Positions 1-12,850 of a DNA stretch of 64,000 nucleotides are shown in pieces. This stretch comes from Dirofilaria immitis (Eukaryota; Nematoda; Chromadorea; Rhabditida; Onchocercidae): positions 3,056,001 to 3,120,000 of the forward strand of contig JAKNDB010000088.1 of the NCBI GenBank assembly GCA_024305405.1. Direction: 5' to 3'. Each line of letters opens with the position of its first letter. Position 1 is the first letter of the stretch. The notes under the pieces are model-generated. The model did no database searches. It saw only the letters and a program-made list of their open reading frames with translations, and had not been told where the DNA came from. A program made the translations under genes and the position numbers.

Positions 1-454
1 CGAAGTTCTTAATGGTGATCTTAAACCAAATTCTAGTCATAAGATGGAAGAAGAAATGATATCGGAATCTTCGGATGAAGACCATGATCAAATACAATTG
101 AGAGCCGACTTTATTGATCATATGGAGCAACGATTCTTGAAAGGTTCCGTTTTTTTTCCTTTTTTGAAATGATCCCATTTGAAAAAATTCGAATTTAGCT
201 ATAATTGAAGTGAAGCTTTTGTAAAAATCATTTAAAATTTAATCGTATTATTCAGTAGATTTTAGGAATTCATTATAATAGCAAGCATATCTGGTTTTGG
301 TCTTAGCCAAAAATAAAAAACGGTTACATACAATGGAATTATAGGTGACGATACGGAGTTTTATGATTACTCTCGTGTCGACAACGTAATAACAAAGGAA
401 TATGAAGCAATGTGCGATCGAGATTTGGAGGATGCATATTTTGAAAATGATTAA
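1..454 (+). CDS. CCDC97-like (DUF2052) protein, 3' end only
   Basis: Two exons, 1-143 and 345-454, separated by a 201-nt GT-AG intron (phase 1, rebuilding a Gly codon). They give an acidic C-terminus: a stretch rich in Glu, Asp and Ser, then FIDHMEQRFLKG, then DTEFYDYSRVD, then an acidic tail ending in YFEND and a stop at 452-454. The order 'RFL.G...FDYS.VD...YF' is the C-terminal signature of CCDC97-type proteins (DUF2052), which are associated with spliceosomal SF3B. Family membership is inferred from this motif alone, since the rest of the gene lies upstream of the window. The reading frame enters at base 2. Confidence 0.7.
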
Positions 455-1031
455 ATTAATCATTTCTGGAATCTCTCGGAGTATTCATTCAATGATTATA
501 TTGTTGTCACCGTATACATATACGCTGCATTGAATATTGGTTTATAGCAAATATCATTTCAATGTGATCACAAACAAAAAGCTGCTGAACTTTTAATTTT
601 GTCCTTGTTATGATTGTGTAATAAAATTTTTCATGGGTAAGTGTCTTATGGTTGAGTGAATTAGATTTAAATTAATTGACAGAATCCATATTGCTAGTAC
701 CGAAAACAATTGCTAGCGGGATTTGGGTAATTATCGATCCAAGTACGTAACACAGTTGAGCTTCTCCGACACCATACGATTTGTTTTTCATTGTATATAA
801 TACGACCTATGGATTTGATAAAACATATAATGGCATAATTAGTAAAGTTAATAAAGGGACTTAACCTTATCCGTGTTTTTAGAACTGTTCGAATAAATGA
901 AGGTGTCAGTTTGTATTGTCTTATGCATAAATATTAATCCTAAGAGGCGAAACCTTGCTTGAAATGGAATTCTATTGTGTTTATCACTTTTACTATTCGC
1001 TATCACATGAAGTAACATTCATACGCTAGGA
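455..1031. other. Intergenic, convergent gene ends
   Basis: AT-rich spacer between the 3' end of the CCDC97-like gene and the 3' end of the membrane-protein gene on the other strand. It probably holds both 3' UTRs (AATAAA-like signals near 620 and 850). I see no exon-like stretch. Confidence 0.6.
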
Positions 1032-2791
1032 TTAGTTGATTTTCTTGGAGGGCATAAGCAGTATTAAATATACCTGAGAATGAATGGCGAGAAATGCGGC
1101 TTGTATGGCGATTGATAAGATTATACAGAACGACAGGCCATGGATCATGCTGAGAAATGTAGCTGCAATAATACCTACACCTGTGCTTGCGGCTAACAAA
1201 TTCTGTCGTTGTGAATATATGGTTGGTGGGGAAAGTTCCGGATCCACCTGTCGAGAATTCATAAGTTCTATTGGGAACTCATTTCATATTAATTCATATT
1301 CATTTTGCAGTTGTGCGCTTTCTCAGGTCATTTGGAAAAATAATAAAGTAAATCAAAATTTAGGATGAAGTGTAAAAATTTTGAAACATATGGGATTCCT
1401 TTTTCAGATTTACCATCAGCGCTAGAATGAGTGGTTGGATAAAATTGACTGATGGAAGGGTTGAAATCAGTCGATATCCCATCATGTGCCCTATGCAGGA
1501 ACCGATCGCGAGGCCTAGGCCGAACAAATTGACACGCCGTTCAGTTTCATCGAGTGCTGCGAGATAAAATTGTTATTAATATCGTTATCAGGAAGTTTCT
1601 TATTTGATGGGATAAATTAAACATGTCAAATTCAATTGTTGAAATGGTTTTTTCCCGTCGTTTATCGTAGCCTATTCATCGTTAAATCGAATTTAAATCA
1701 TTTCATCTTACTTTTTGTTTATTTATTGTTTAAAAGTCTTTCTAAAGTTCCGAAATTTAAATCCATGTCAAGTGTTGAAAAGTTACCTGCATTTTTTCTA
1801 AATGTAAGGTAAACGTAACATGGCAATAAAATTATCAACAATATTTCCCACCACCAATCAAATATTTTTCGATAAAGCATTCCTAATACAAGTGCACCCG
1901 AAATTTCTCCTGAAATTATGATGCACAACTGAGTCGAGTCCTAAATATTTTGATCAGGTGAAAAGATTCATTACCTTTAGAATATTTACTACTTTATTAA
2001 ATACCTGCACTGATTCCAATTGAAAGGACAGAACAGCTTAGGTACAACTCCAATAGGTTGTTGCGGAATTCTCTATCGTTTGCATCCAATGGGCTCAAGT
2101 CCTCTACTGCAGTTTGTATCTGTAGAAATAATTTGATTACAAGATTTTTGTGGCAAGTTTTGGAACATCAAGTGAAGGAATAAATTTTCTCGAAGGAATA
2201 AACTCAATGAACTTTGGGAATTCTTATATAATTTGTACATTTAAAATTAAATAATAAAATTTTAGTGCAATATTTCATTTTGAAGTGAAGACAGGAAAAA
2301 TAATTTTATAGAAATGTTGAAGTTTAAAAGAGCGTAACCAGCAGTAGCAAATTGCATAATTACGCTATTTTTAATTAAATATTTTAGATTTTCCTCTTAT
2401 TTCTTTTTAAACACACGCTTTCAGAAATATCATAAATAATCGGTTCGACATATTCGCGTAGTTTCTCTGCAGCTCGTATTGTTTTCTGTCCTAAGCTTAT
2501 TATACCATCATAAATCTAGAAGTATTATTAAATCCAATTTCAAATTTCCTATAATATCTGAGAATTGGCGAATAATTACGATCATATTATGTATATGCAC
2601 TAAGTTCAAGCAATATTCTGTCAAACTAATAACTATAAGAAATTTAAGGCATATCTAAAACTATTTATAAATTTCAAAAAGTATGATTTATGAATTAATT
2701 TTAAAAAAGCAATAAAAACCGCAAGGCATCGACGCCGCATTGTTTCAAGCGTAGTTTCAATTTGTTCAATGTAACGATATGCCACTTCCAT
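1032..2791 (-). CDS. Multi-pass membrane protein, probable Bax inhibitor-1 (TMBIM6-like) family
   Basis: Six exons on the minus strand: 2791-2720, 2515-2417, 2119-2009, 1940-1787, 1556-1414, 1247-1032, about 264 residues. A charged N-terminal 90 residues (MEVAYRYIEQIETTLETMRR...) is followed by about six hydrophobic segments. The pattern of a helix, then 'DETERRVNLFGLGLAIGSCI', then 'YSQRQNLLAASTG' followed by a helix, resembles BI-1/TMBIM6, where the equivalents are 'ETEQKR.GLL.GF' and 'ARRRSYLFLGG'. BI-1 proteins sit in the ER membrane and modulate calcium leak and cell death. The usual C-terminal DTQ...H.LDLF.D segment is not visible, so the last exon could be incomplete. The exon 3/4 junction works only with a GC donor (AGT|GCAGGT) or if exon 3 carries a one-base error. 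Family assignment is moderate, the gene itself is well supported. Confidence 0.6.
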
Positions 2792-4516
2792 TTCTATCGA
2801 ATAGTAGATGATTTGATGACTTTATTTTAAAGTTTTCTAGACAATAATTTTAATACTCAAATATTAATTCAGCTGATCTGTTTTATTAAAATTCATTGAA
2901 AGCGTAATGCTTAGTTGAATAGTTTTTGAAGTAAGTTGGAATCAATCAAGCTCCAATGATTAACAGGTGATCGATCCTACTTTGACTCAGCCAGACAGTA
3001 GACCCAACCACACCCTTCCTATGTGTAGACAGACTTTCGAGAATTGAATGCACCAATCAGCAAGAATTCACTGAACAATGAAATATGCATTTCAATGTTT
3101 TGACTTTTATAATGCTTCATAAGATGTACATATGGTAATGCTCTCTGAACTTTTGCATAACTAATTATCGCCCTCTTGTTCTCAGAAACTTCCTTCTTAT
3201 TATTTGCTATCGTTCAATGTAAAAATAACAGATTATCACTGTTCGGAAAAATTTTACTTTTTCTTTTTTTTTTGCTTGATTCTAATTTGTTTAAATACCA
3301 AAATTAAGATATATATTTTTTTCATCTGAAATATAATTTTGGATTATACATTAGAAGTTTAAGTAAAAGACTATGAAGAACGGATGGATGAATGAATCGT
3401 AAACAAAATATAGCCATTATTGTTATTATTTCAAAATGTTAAATATATGTAAAAATGCAATCGTACAAAAACGGCCATCCTCGCTATCTTTAAAATAAAT
3501 CGATTTTTTTGGCTTTGTTGAACGTAACGACGATGATGACCCACCCAATCGTTGTCTCTATCTCTCATGTATGCAGCACATAATAGATTATAAATAAAAT
3601 ATATCAACGATAATGATAATGACAATAGTAAATATATACTAAATAGTCTTAGTGATAAATGAGTGATAAGATTCTTTTTGATACAATGAAGATTGGACTA
3701 AAAACTTTCTTAATTGCAAGTTAAACAAGATTAGATAGATAGTAGCAATATTTTCAGTTGAAATATAAGGACTTTGGGAATTGCCTAAATTGGAATTAAT
3801 TTAATTCTTCATTGTTGTTTGTTTATATATTTTTAATATTTGTCGAATCAATATCTTATTCAAATTATGATCTCCTGTCAAAGACTTGACTGCGTAGAGG
3901 AAGGCGGAATATTATGCGGGTATCTCATTTGAATGTATCTGACCTCTCTCCTTATGGAAAGAATATCAGTAAATAAGAATAGTTGTCTGGCCATTTACTA
4001 TTTTTTAATTGTTTGTTTATATTTTCATCAAGTTGTTCTTCGTTAACATTAACTGCGATTAATTTCTATTTTTCATGTGATAGTCATTCAATTCTTGTTG
4101 AATATCAATCATCGGTGTATGGTGTGGCATCGTTGATTATATGCTATCAAATTTGTTCATTTTCATTTATCATCTCGCGTGTGCATTAATTTTTATGTAT
4201 AGAAGAGCGTAGCGAATCTTTCAAGGAGGTTCACGGAGTATAGATCATTTCCTTGTTTGTATTCTAATCAACGGATTTGTGTGGCATCATTAATTACTTT
4301 GCTGTTAAATTTTTTATACTTCGTTCACTACCTATCGTGCATATTAATCCTTATGTATAATTTACATTACGTACATTCGTGCTTATATTTAATTTTTCTA
4401 TCTAAGAATCGATTTATCAGGCATATCTTCATTACCATTTATGGCGGAGGGAACAACGTTATATTAGTAGGATTTTTTTTCTTAAATAGGACTTATTTAA
4501 GATTGTTGTGAAAAAA
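2792..4516. other. Intergenic between divergent genes; diverged direct repeat
   Basis: This 1.7-kb spacer separates the divergently transcribed membrane-protein gene and umps-1, so both promoters should lie here. There is no convincing exon. Two diverged copies of a roughly 95-bp unit occur at 4107-4201 and 4266-4359, sharing 'GTGTGGCATC' and 'TATGTATA' at matching places. A T-tract followed by AG at 4488-4489 is a likely trans-splice acceptor for umps-1, 27 nt before its ATG. Confidence 0.55.
4107..4359. repeat. Diverged tandem direct repeat, two copies of about 95 bp
   Basis: Copy 1 is at 4107-4201 and copy 2 at 4266-4359, 64 bp apart. Both begin AATCA-CGG and run through GTGTGGCATC(G/A)TT to CATTAAT--TTATGTATA. 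I estimate roughly two-thirds identity by eye. They lie 160-410 bp upstream of the umps-1 start codon. Confidence 0.5.
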
Positions 4517-7500
4517 ATGTCAGATGCTGGTGACATGATCGACAATCGGTTATTGATGGAGGAGTTGAAAAAAGTAGGAGTGTTCAAGTTGGGCAGTTTT
4601 ACGTTGCAGAGTGGTCAGAATAGCCCGATCTACATAGATCTACGTTTACTCTTCACGTCACCGAAAGTGCTTGTGAGTTCTTTCTTTAATTCGTATAGTT
4701 AGCTATCTTTGCTGTGCTACAGATAGCTCGAGATACATTACAACGAATTTCATCGCTTCATTCTATGAAGTGTAGATAATATGCCACATAGGTTTCTAAT
4801 TATGAAATTGTTTGTTGTGGAAATCGTAGTATCTCGTCCAATATCACTATATTCATAAATAATGGAGATTTTTCTTTAATTTATCGACAGTGATTATATC
4901 AAGTTATATGTGCTACTACATAAACGATATTTGCAGGTCAAATGCAAAAAGAAGAAGTCGAAAATTCGTTAACTAATATATATAAGTGAAATCAGTGAAC
5001 ATCTATAAGTTAGATCAGTTTGGCATTGAATTTCGACTTCTTTCTTTTTTCACTAGTTGAGGATGATATTTGATTCTTTGAAATTTTAATTAATATTAAG
5101 ATCTGTTAAACTGAATGGAATTCTTGAATTCTAGAAGTTGACAACAAATTATATGTGTGCTCTGATAGCAGCAAAAATTTTAAGTACGATTATATCGTTG
5201 GCGTACCGTATGCAGCATTACCACTTTCGACGGTATGTTCTCGTTGGAAAAATGTTGTTTTACTAGTTTTTATCAAAATTTTACGTCCTTCAGTTTAATT
5301 TGTTCAATATTTAATGTTATGTCTTCACTAGATTATTGCTGATCGTTTGGACAAACCAATGTTATTGCGACGTAAAGAAATAAAGTCGTATGGCACGAAG
5401 AAAATTCTCGAGGGCAATTATGAAGCCAAAAACGAGCTCTGATCATTGAAGATGTTGTGACTTCAGGTCTTGTTTCCTCTCTATATTTTTTAAAAAATTG
5501 AGCGAATACTAGTGATATTCATTAATCGCTGTTTGATTAATTTTAAGAAAAATATGAAAAATGGTAATGAAAAATTTTTAAATTATTTATGTATGTCTTA
5601 TTTACTAATAGTTTTTAGGTGGAAGTATCTTGGAAACTGTTCTTTCATTACGCAGCGAAGGTCTGATTTGTAACGAAGCCATATGTGTGTTGGATCGTGA
5701 GCAGGGTGGTCCAAAATTTCTCCAGGATCAAGGAATTACTCTATATAGGTAATTTTTTTTGAAGAAAAGATGTTAATGTGACATATGACTAGTTTCATTC
5801 AGCTTATCTTGTAGTATTGTGATTACAAAAATCATCAAACTGAATTGAGTTTCAATATTCAATCAATGACAATTTGCGATCTCATTCAGTTTCCCTTCTT
5901 CCTTCTCATTTCTCTTTTTGATACTGAATGCTGATTTTTCCACTGAGTAGCTTTCAGAAAATTGTTTTATTTTATAGTATACTTGGAATGAACAAAATGC
6001 TTGATTTCCTGATTGATATTGGTACCATTACACTAAAAAAGAAAGAGGATATCCTGTATCAGTTAACACTTCCTCCACCATCTGTCACTAACAAAATACA
6101 ATACAAGGATGATTGGTCATTAGTATCACGAAAAGACGCTACATTAAATTGTTTAAATAAAAAGCTATTGGAAATAATGAACAAGGTTAGTATTTGTTTT
6201 TTATGAATTCGTTTGTTAAAATTTTTAATTTTTATAGATAGCAGAATATCATATTTAGGATTGCTTGTGAATTTTTAGGAAGATTGTACTTGACATTACT
6301 GAAAGTGTAGCGCTTTCTATGCAAAATTAAAAAGTAACGTTCAATTAAAAAAAAAGGAAAAAAAGTACATGATATAACTGATTTGGTGCTTTAACTTCAA
6401 TTAGTATCTAACAGTTTAAAAGCCGTTACATGGGTATTTTTAAAACAATACTTTCAGAAAAAACATGTTTGTGTATAGCAATTGATGTCACAAAATGTGA
6501 GGAAATAATACAAATTATTGAAAAAACTGGTGGTTATATCTGTGCTGTAAAGCTGCATGCTGATGTGATTGAAGATTTCAATGATGCGTTTGTGCAAAAA
6601 CTTACTTCATTGGCTAATAATCTTGATTTCATCATTTTTGAAGACAGGTATGCAATAATTATGCAAATATGACAAGTACACGCTAAAAAGTAAGTTGGAA
6701 AATTTATAATGTCTTTTAACATAAATATATATATAGGATATTTTTGACTGACCAATTTTTCTTATTTTTTAGGAAGTTAGCTGATACTGGCTATACGACG
6801 AAATTGCAACTTACGAAAGGTCCATTCAAAATAGAATCTTGGGCACAACTTGTCTCTGTACATGCTTTTTCTGGGCAGTCTGTTTTGAATATTATAAGAA
6901 AGGTTTAATGCATTCAACTCAAAAATAATATTTATAGGATTTTTTCCGGAAATTCGAAGGCTTCAAATTTAGCTTTTCAAAAAAAAAAAGCATTAATGCG
7001 AAACTTATTTTCCATCTGTTTTAACAAATTTATGTCTGCATGTTTATTTGATGTATGTTTTTGTATTACATAGTCAAGTTAAATGTAATGAATCTCATTA
7101 CTTGTAAGATGGCAGATATGATACGATTAGGGAAGATGAATAAGGGGAAATATATGTATTCCTTTCAGATTGTTGAACAACCAACGACAAAACTTACAGG
7201 AGTTTTACTGGTTGTGGAAATGAGTTCTGACGGAAGTTTCACTAATTCGAAAGAATATTTGAACGGTAGACGAATGAATAAAATAATTTTATTTTGGAAT
7301 TTAAATTATCATCTCTATTCTTTGTTATTCTTATTTCAGCAAACTAACTTTACTTATTTCCCTTATGTGTTGGAGCTTCTTAAAGATAATATTTTTTATC
7401 AGAATGAATTACTTGATTATTTCCCGAAGAAAAAAGTAGAATCTGTTATGAATAAGATGATCTCGTTTTGAAATAATATAACTGTATCATATATCATGAT

Positions 7501-8207
7501 ATAGTTATATTATAGTTATATATTATCATGACATAGTTATATTTATTATGAAATGAAAAATTACTATTTATTTTAATAGATATTAAAACTTATTTTAGCT
7601 GAAATAAATTTTAGAATTTCTGTTTGCATCGTAATGGGAATAGTTCTATGTCTTGTGTGTTTTTCAGCTGCACTGGAATTGGCAAAAATAATCGTGATAT
7701 CGTAAGTGGATTTATTTGTCAGAAACGTTGCGCTGATGTACCAAGTTTTCTCTACTGGACAGCAGGTAGGAAGTAATAAGCGATTGTTTTTATTGTAACT
7801 GCTTTAAGTTAATATTCCTTTGAGCTTCTTGTAATTGTTCCTTGACTTACTCAATTTTTAATTATTAAACAAATCTATACAATTTACTTTTGAATATGCA
7901 AGAAAAAACCATATGGATAAAAGAAAGAACTTTGGCTTATGATTTTGAAAATTTTTTTTTTAATGATTATTGCTGGGAATTATGAATTGTTTGCTAAAAT
8001 GATTGCGTCACAGGAGTTCATATGGATGCAGTGAGCGATGGAATTGGTCAAAACTGGCGCACAGTCGAGAATGCAATAGGTGTAGATGGGAATGATATTG
8101 TGGTAGTGGGGCGAGCAATTACTGGTGTAGATGATATTAATACTCAGATCCGGCGGTACCGTGATGCCGCATGGGAATCATTCATTAACAGACAGCAAAA
8201 CTATTGA
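4517..8207 (+). CDS. umps-1: Uridine 5'-monophosphate synthase (orotate phosphoribosyltransferase + OMP decarboxylase)
   Basis: Catalyses the last two steps of de novo pyrimidine synthesis, orotate to OMP to UMP, in the cytosol. Exons: 4517-4672, 4723-4771 (tentative), 5138-5232, 5332-5466, 5619-5748, 5978-6185, 6415-6647, 6773-6902, 7169-7265, 7668-7765, 8014-8207, about 508 residues (human UMPS is 480). OPRT half: FKLGSFTLQSGQNSPIYIDL, VGVPYAALPLST, the PRPP-binding region ALIIEDVVTSGGSILETV, and LDREQGG. OMPDC half: VKLHADVIEDF, then FEDRKLADTG with the catalytic D.K..D triad, then EMSSDGS, and a C-terminal VVGRAI phosphate-binding loop. Two exons are frameshifted by one missing A each: A5 at 5428-5432 (in AK[K]RALIIEDV) and A5 at 7684-7688 (in ALELAKN[N]RDI). 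Restoring one A in each gives a continuous family match, so I read them as sequence errors. The second exon is the least certain. Confidence 0.92.
7474..7545. repeat. AT-rich imperfect repeats in umps-1 intron
   Basis: Within the intron between the exons ending at 7265 and starting at 7668, a unit like ATCATGATATAGTTATAT recurs two to three times in partly palindromic form. Likely simple AT-rich expansion. Confidence 0.45.
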
Positions 8208-10404
8208 AAAAATTTTCATTAATGCTTTTATTAACGTTATCATTCCATGTTGCATCAGATAAGATTGATAATCAGTTAACTGAAGATAGCAGAGATATGT
8301 ATTAAGAAATATGGAAAACGCGGGATTACTTCTAAGACGGCGGTTCCTGTAATTATGCTGGCATGTGGCTAAATAAGAACCAAAGTGGACGATCAAGAAG
8401 AAATGACCAAGAAATCTAAATAATTTTGTTCATATAACCTTTATTGTAATTAATTACTGTCATCTTAATGATTCTTCTATCTACTACTCTACTGGACAAA
8501 TAATTTCTGATTAAATTTGGCGTTTATCAAAACTGAACTTATTATTATGCTGAACTTGTTGATGGATTGTTATTGCCCTCTGTTTTTTCTTACATGTTAT
8601 ATATAATTTTTATTCATTTTTCATTTTTGGTTTATTGGTTGTTTATTTTTCCGAGATTTTTTTGGGTCTCCAAATTTAACAGATCATTTTACAAAGATTC
8701 TAATAGTTACAGTGACCTTTCTACTCACGGTTGCAAATGCACATATAATGCAAGTTTTCTTCGCTTTAGCAAAATCTGAATATTTTTATTGATTGTTGAC
8801 ATAGCAATGAACGAATTTTAGTTCAAAAAAATTAAATGCGCAATAGAACATTTTTAAATAACACAAAATTAGAAAGATTGTCCCTAGTGAAAAGGATCTA
8901 GTTGAATTATGTGCTTTTGTAATTCAATATATCAAGAAATCGAATCGTAAGGAATTCAAAATATTATAAAGAATTAAATTTTTGACTGTTTAACTCGAAT
9001 GAATCATTATAATTTTATTACGTTTTGTTCAGATTCTCATTATTAACAATGGAAAATTTCGGTTTATACATTATTTAAATGCAATATATGCATGAAATGA
9101 TATCGTTTTTATCATTGATGGATTGGTTGATAAACTTTTCTCTGTGGTTTTTTTGAGAAGTATATAATGCATAATTTGAGTTTTGAAGTTATATGCACTT
9201 AAGACTTGCATTTCAATTTTGTCACTGTTGACATCGTGTATTTCAATGAATTTTTTCATGATCAGTTTTATCTTGCAATACTTCTTGGAATATATATTTA
9301 CATTGCTGGGAGAGATCAAAAATAAACACGTAAAAATGGATTATGAATTGAGAGGCGATTCAGAATTACTTAATTTTGTTTTCTAGAGTTTCTTGGAAAT
9401 TCTTAGAAAAACTTAAGATTAAACAATTCTCGTACTTTCTTTTGGTGAGAGAAGTTATAGTCCAGAAGTTCGGATTTAATTCAATTTCTATATCTATGAA
9501 CCTAAATTGCTGAATAAAATCCTTCAAATCTTGACGAAAGTCATTGTTAAGAATAGTGATAGTGTTATACGGTTGTTTTTGTGCACTTCGATGGATTATG
9601 AAAATTGATTAAGAGTGATGAATGTTTCTGTTGACGCTGATGAAGAAGTTTCAAATCTGGAAGCGATAAGTGCAACAGGAACTTTTATGAGTGATGAACT
9701 CCTTTTTGATATTACTGATAACGTGGTGAATTCTTATGAGTTTTGCTACTTTAATGAAATAAATTAGCAGAGAAATTTTAAAAAGCGGAAAGCAATTAAA
9801 TGCAATAAAAATCAATTAATTTTGATCATCTTCAAATGATACAACATTCAAGAAGATTATGAAAAAAAGTTAATTTTGAAGGATGTACATACATATCAGT
9901 TAGCATTGTCATTTCTTGTGACCTCTGATCACTTACATCATAAGAATATACAGTACCGTTGGAATTTTTTTGTAGAGGCCATCGGTGCATTATTATTTTC
10001 ATCATGATAAATGGAAGAAACCATTAAAACAATCGTTTGTAAGTTTATGTATGTTGAACTTTTCAAATAAATTTCTATCTAAAACGTCAATATTTTCTGT
10101 TATTTAGTGAAATGTGAAATATGAAAAACACACCTCATTTGTTTAATTGATCGAAACATTGATTTCGTTTAAAAGAAAAATTGAAGTACATATATAAGGA
10201 TATGTGAGCTAATATATATACTTTTCTATTGATGAAATACCAAGAAATTTTAATTTTAAGAATTTAAAAAAGTGATGAGAAGAGAGGAGAATGTATGGAG
10301 CATCATCATTTACAATCCAAGAATTATTTTGACCTTCATCATGCAAATTCAGTTGCAATTCAGAAAGTACCAAAAGACATGGATGTAATTGCTGCCAATT
10401 ATGC
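8208..10404. other. Intergenic
   Basis: This 2.2-kb spacer follows umps-1 on the same strand as the next gene. An ORF of 49 codons at 9618-9767 (MNVSVDADEEVSNLEAIS...) has a coding-like acidic composition but no recognisable splice partners or family, and I do not call it a gene. A 5' UTR or alternative first exon of the hydrolase gene may lie near 10295. Confidence 0.45.
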
Positions 10405-12850
10405 ATGCTACTTCTTAAGGTTCGATTCATAATTCTTCGTCTTCCAAAATCATTTATAATTTCATTTAAAATCATAAATGATTATATGATTAATTTCAAT
10501 AAATTGCCTTCATTTCAGTATATTGGTATATTATGTTATGTATTTTGTTGTCCACCGGTACCGGAAATGATTACTCGAAAATTAGCATTTCATCCATTAA
10601 GTAGAGGGAGAACATATCTCGTACGCGGAAAGGATGCTCATGGCAATTTTGTACGAACTAATAATGCCAAAAAGGTATTTTAATCAAAATTCAAAATTAA
10701 GAAAAATTCTTAGGTTAAAAATATGTGTGAAATTAAAATAATTTTCGATTACAGGATATCTACATTAGTTGTATTATCCAGAAAAAATTTTCAGAAGTTG
10801 ATGAACCAAAATTTGAAATTCCAGGCATCTAAATTTACATCACTAGAATTTGAAGCACAAAATCTCACTGAAGGATCATCAGTTCCAATGGAAGGTGTTG
10901 AGATCGCAATAATTAGAACAAGACGCAGCTCGTATCTACCAATTTTGAGAATCAATAGCTTAATTTATGAGTCAAATGATGAATCTAAAGATTTGGTAGG
11001 ATACTTTAGTAGATTTTATAACTTCTGAATCTTACTGATATTGCGTCATTTTTTTTACTTTGCTTTTTTAGTTGAATTCGTTTTCGAATAAATTGTCTTC
11101 TTTTTATATCAAATTAAACGTATTCTCAAGAAAATTTTACTTCTCCAGTTTTACTAATTCAAGTTTCAATCTTTCTTCTTAATCTTTAATCATCCCTTTC
11201 TCATTCTTTCTCTTCCGCAAGTTTATTTTAATTGTGAAATGTTGGTAAAATTTTTTAGGTTGTATTATTTTCGCAACCAAATAGTTCTGATTTGGGATGT
11301 TATTTTCAACCACACGGAATAAATTTCAGGTAAATATCCATTAATAAGAAGTCATCATAGTGATTATATTTTCAAATGTCAGTGATATCGAATTATCAAC
11401 ACTGAAACTCGAAATATTCGCAGCAGAAAAATCTAACGTGCAGTTAATTTTCTGTGCTGAGATATTTAGCTATGTCGCGTATGTCGCGTATATAAATCCC
11501 GACGTAAGGATTTATAAGTCCTATGAAAATTTAGGTATAAAATAGAATAAAATGAACAATTAAACGGTTATTATCATTGAATTTCTCCTTTAGATTGATT
11601 GTACTGTCCAAATAAGGTACATTTATATTTTTAGGAATATCTCTGACTTGTTGCAAACAAATATGTATGCCTATGATTATTCCGGATATGGCATTAGCAC
11701 TGGTAGCCCATCAGAAAAAAAATATTTACGCTGATATTGAAGCTGTTTATAAATATATTTCGGAATCTCAAGGACCACATGTTCGAGTAAGCCTTCTGTT
11801 GAATAAAAATAATATATAAAAATAAAATAATCTATGAAAAACTTCGCTATCATCTTCTCATTTCTTAATTCAAAATTTACAACTAATAACAACGTATTAT
11901 GGATTCATTTGGATTCACTGAAAATTATTAAATGTAAATTGATAATTCATAATTGATCATTGAAATCAAATAATTAATGACAATGGCTAAAGTTAATATA
12001 GATAAGAGAAGAAGTTGACAGGATAAGTTCATTGACTTTGCAATAATTTGCTTAAAAAAGAAAAAAATGGGATAAATCAATAAAATAATTATGAATAAAT
12101 ATTCAGGCATCTAATAATAATAATAGATTAATTAATGAAATGTATTCATGGATAATTAGTAAATAATTCCAGATTGCATTACTTGGTTATAGTATTGGTA
12201 CAGCACCGACAGTTTATATAGCTTCTAAACATCCGCCAAATCTTTGTGGTATTGTACTCGTTGCACCATTTGCATCTGGTCTAAGATTGTGCGCAAAAGT
12301 CGAGCGAACTTGGTGCATGGATCGATTTTTAAGGTATCATTTTTAGCTCCTTAAAATTTTAAAATTAAAGTTTTTAAACTACATTGAAAGTCTTTGAGAA
12401 ATCTTGCTCATCAAATCTGCAACTGAAACTAATAAATTAAATGCTTTTCGGGAAATTCTATTTTCTCTCAAATTTAACTTTATTTGAAAATTTGCGAAAA
12501 ATTATTATTGTTAATTGCTAAATTACTTAACAAAAATTATTTCAAAAATAATTAATACTTTATTCTTTGATTTATTTTATTCCAACCTATTTCATTTTAT
12601 TGTTTGAAGTTATGATAGAGCTGCAGAAGTCAATGTCCCTGTACTAATTTGTCACGGTGATATGGACAGTGTTATACCAAAAAGTCATAGTGAAATATTG
12701 GTGGAACAGTTTCCACGTGCTGTAGAGCCATTCTTTGTAGAACACGCCAATCATCTGACCATATTTTCTGGACATTTCCCTTCAGTATTCATTCGAATCC
12801 GTCATTTCTTATATCACGAAACTGACCTATTGCAACATGCTATTGTATGA
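10405..12850 (+). CDS. ABHD17/FAM108-type alpha/beta hydrolase
   Basis: Likely a membrane-anchored serine hydrolase. ABHD17 relatives act as protein depalmitoylases. Exons: 10405-10419 (tentative), 10519-10674, 10795-10995, 11259-11329, 11635-11786, 12173-12333, 12610-12850, about 331 residues (human ABHD17 about 310). The N-terminus has the family Cys cluster CYVFCCPPVPE, expected to be palmitoylated, and RKLAFHP. The oxyanion/strand region reads VVLFSQPNSSDLG, then YDYSGYGIS-GSPSEKNIYAD. The nucleophile elbow is GYSIGT (Ser), the acid is in GDMDSVIP, and the His is in ANHLTIF, so all three catalytic residues are present. One extra A in an A8 run at 11715-11722 breaks the frame in the conserved SEKNIYAD segment. 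A7 restores it. The first exon (MLLLK) is a guess. An alternative upstream ORF at 10295 is in a frame that does not splice. Confidence 0.85.

Noticed and set aside
1084..1368. 94-codon plus-strand ORF
   Set aside because: Antisense shadow of the last exon of the BI-1-like gene.
7055..7471. 138-codon plus-strand ORF
   Set aside because: Only 7169-7265 is a real umps-1 exon. The rest is intron read in frame, since the family sequence resumes at 7668.
9618..9767. Small 49-codon ORF, acidic
   Set aside because: Coding-like composition but single, short and without splice or family support.
10295..10432. ORF starting MEHHHLQ as first exon of the hydrolase
   Set aside because: Its frame cannot be spliced to the conserved next exon at 10519 without a phase break.
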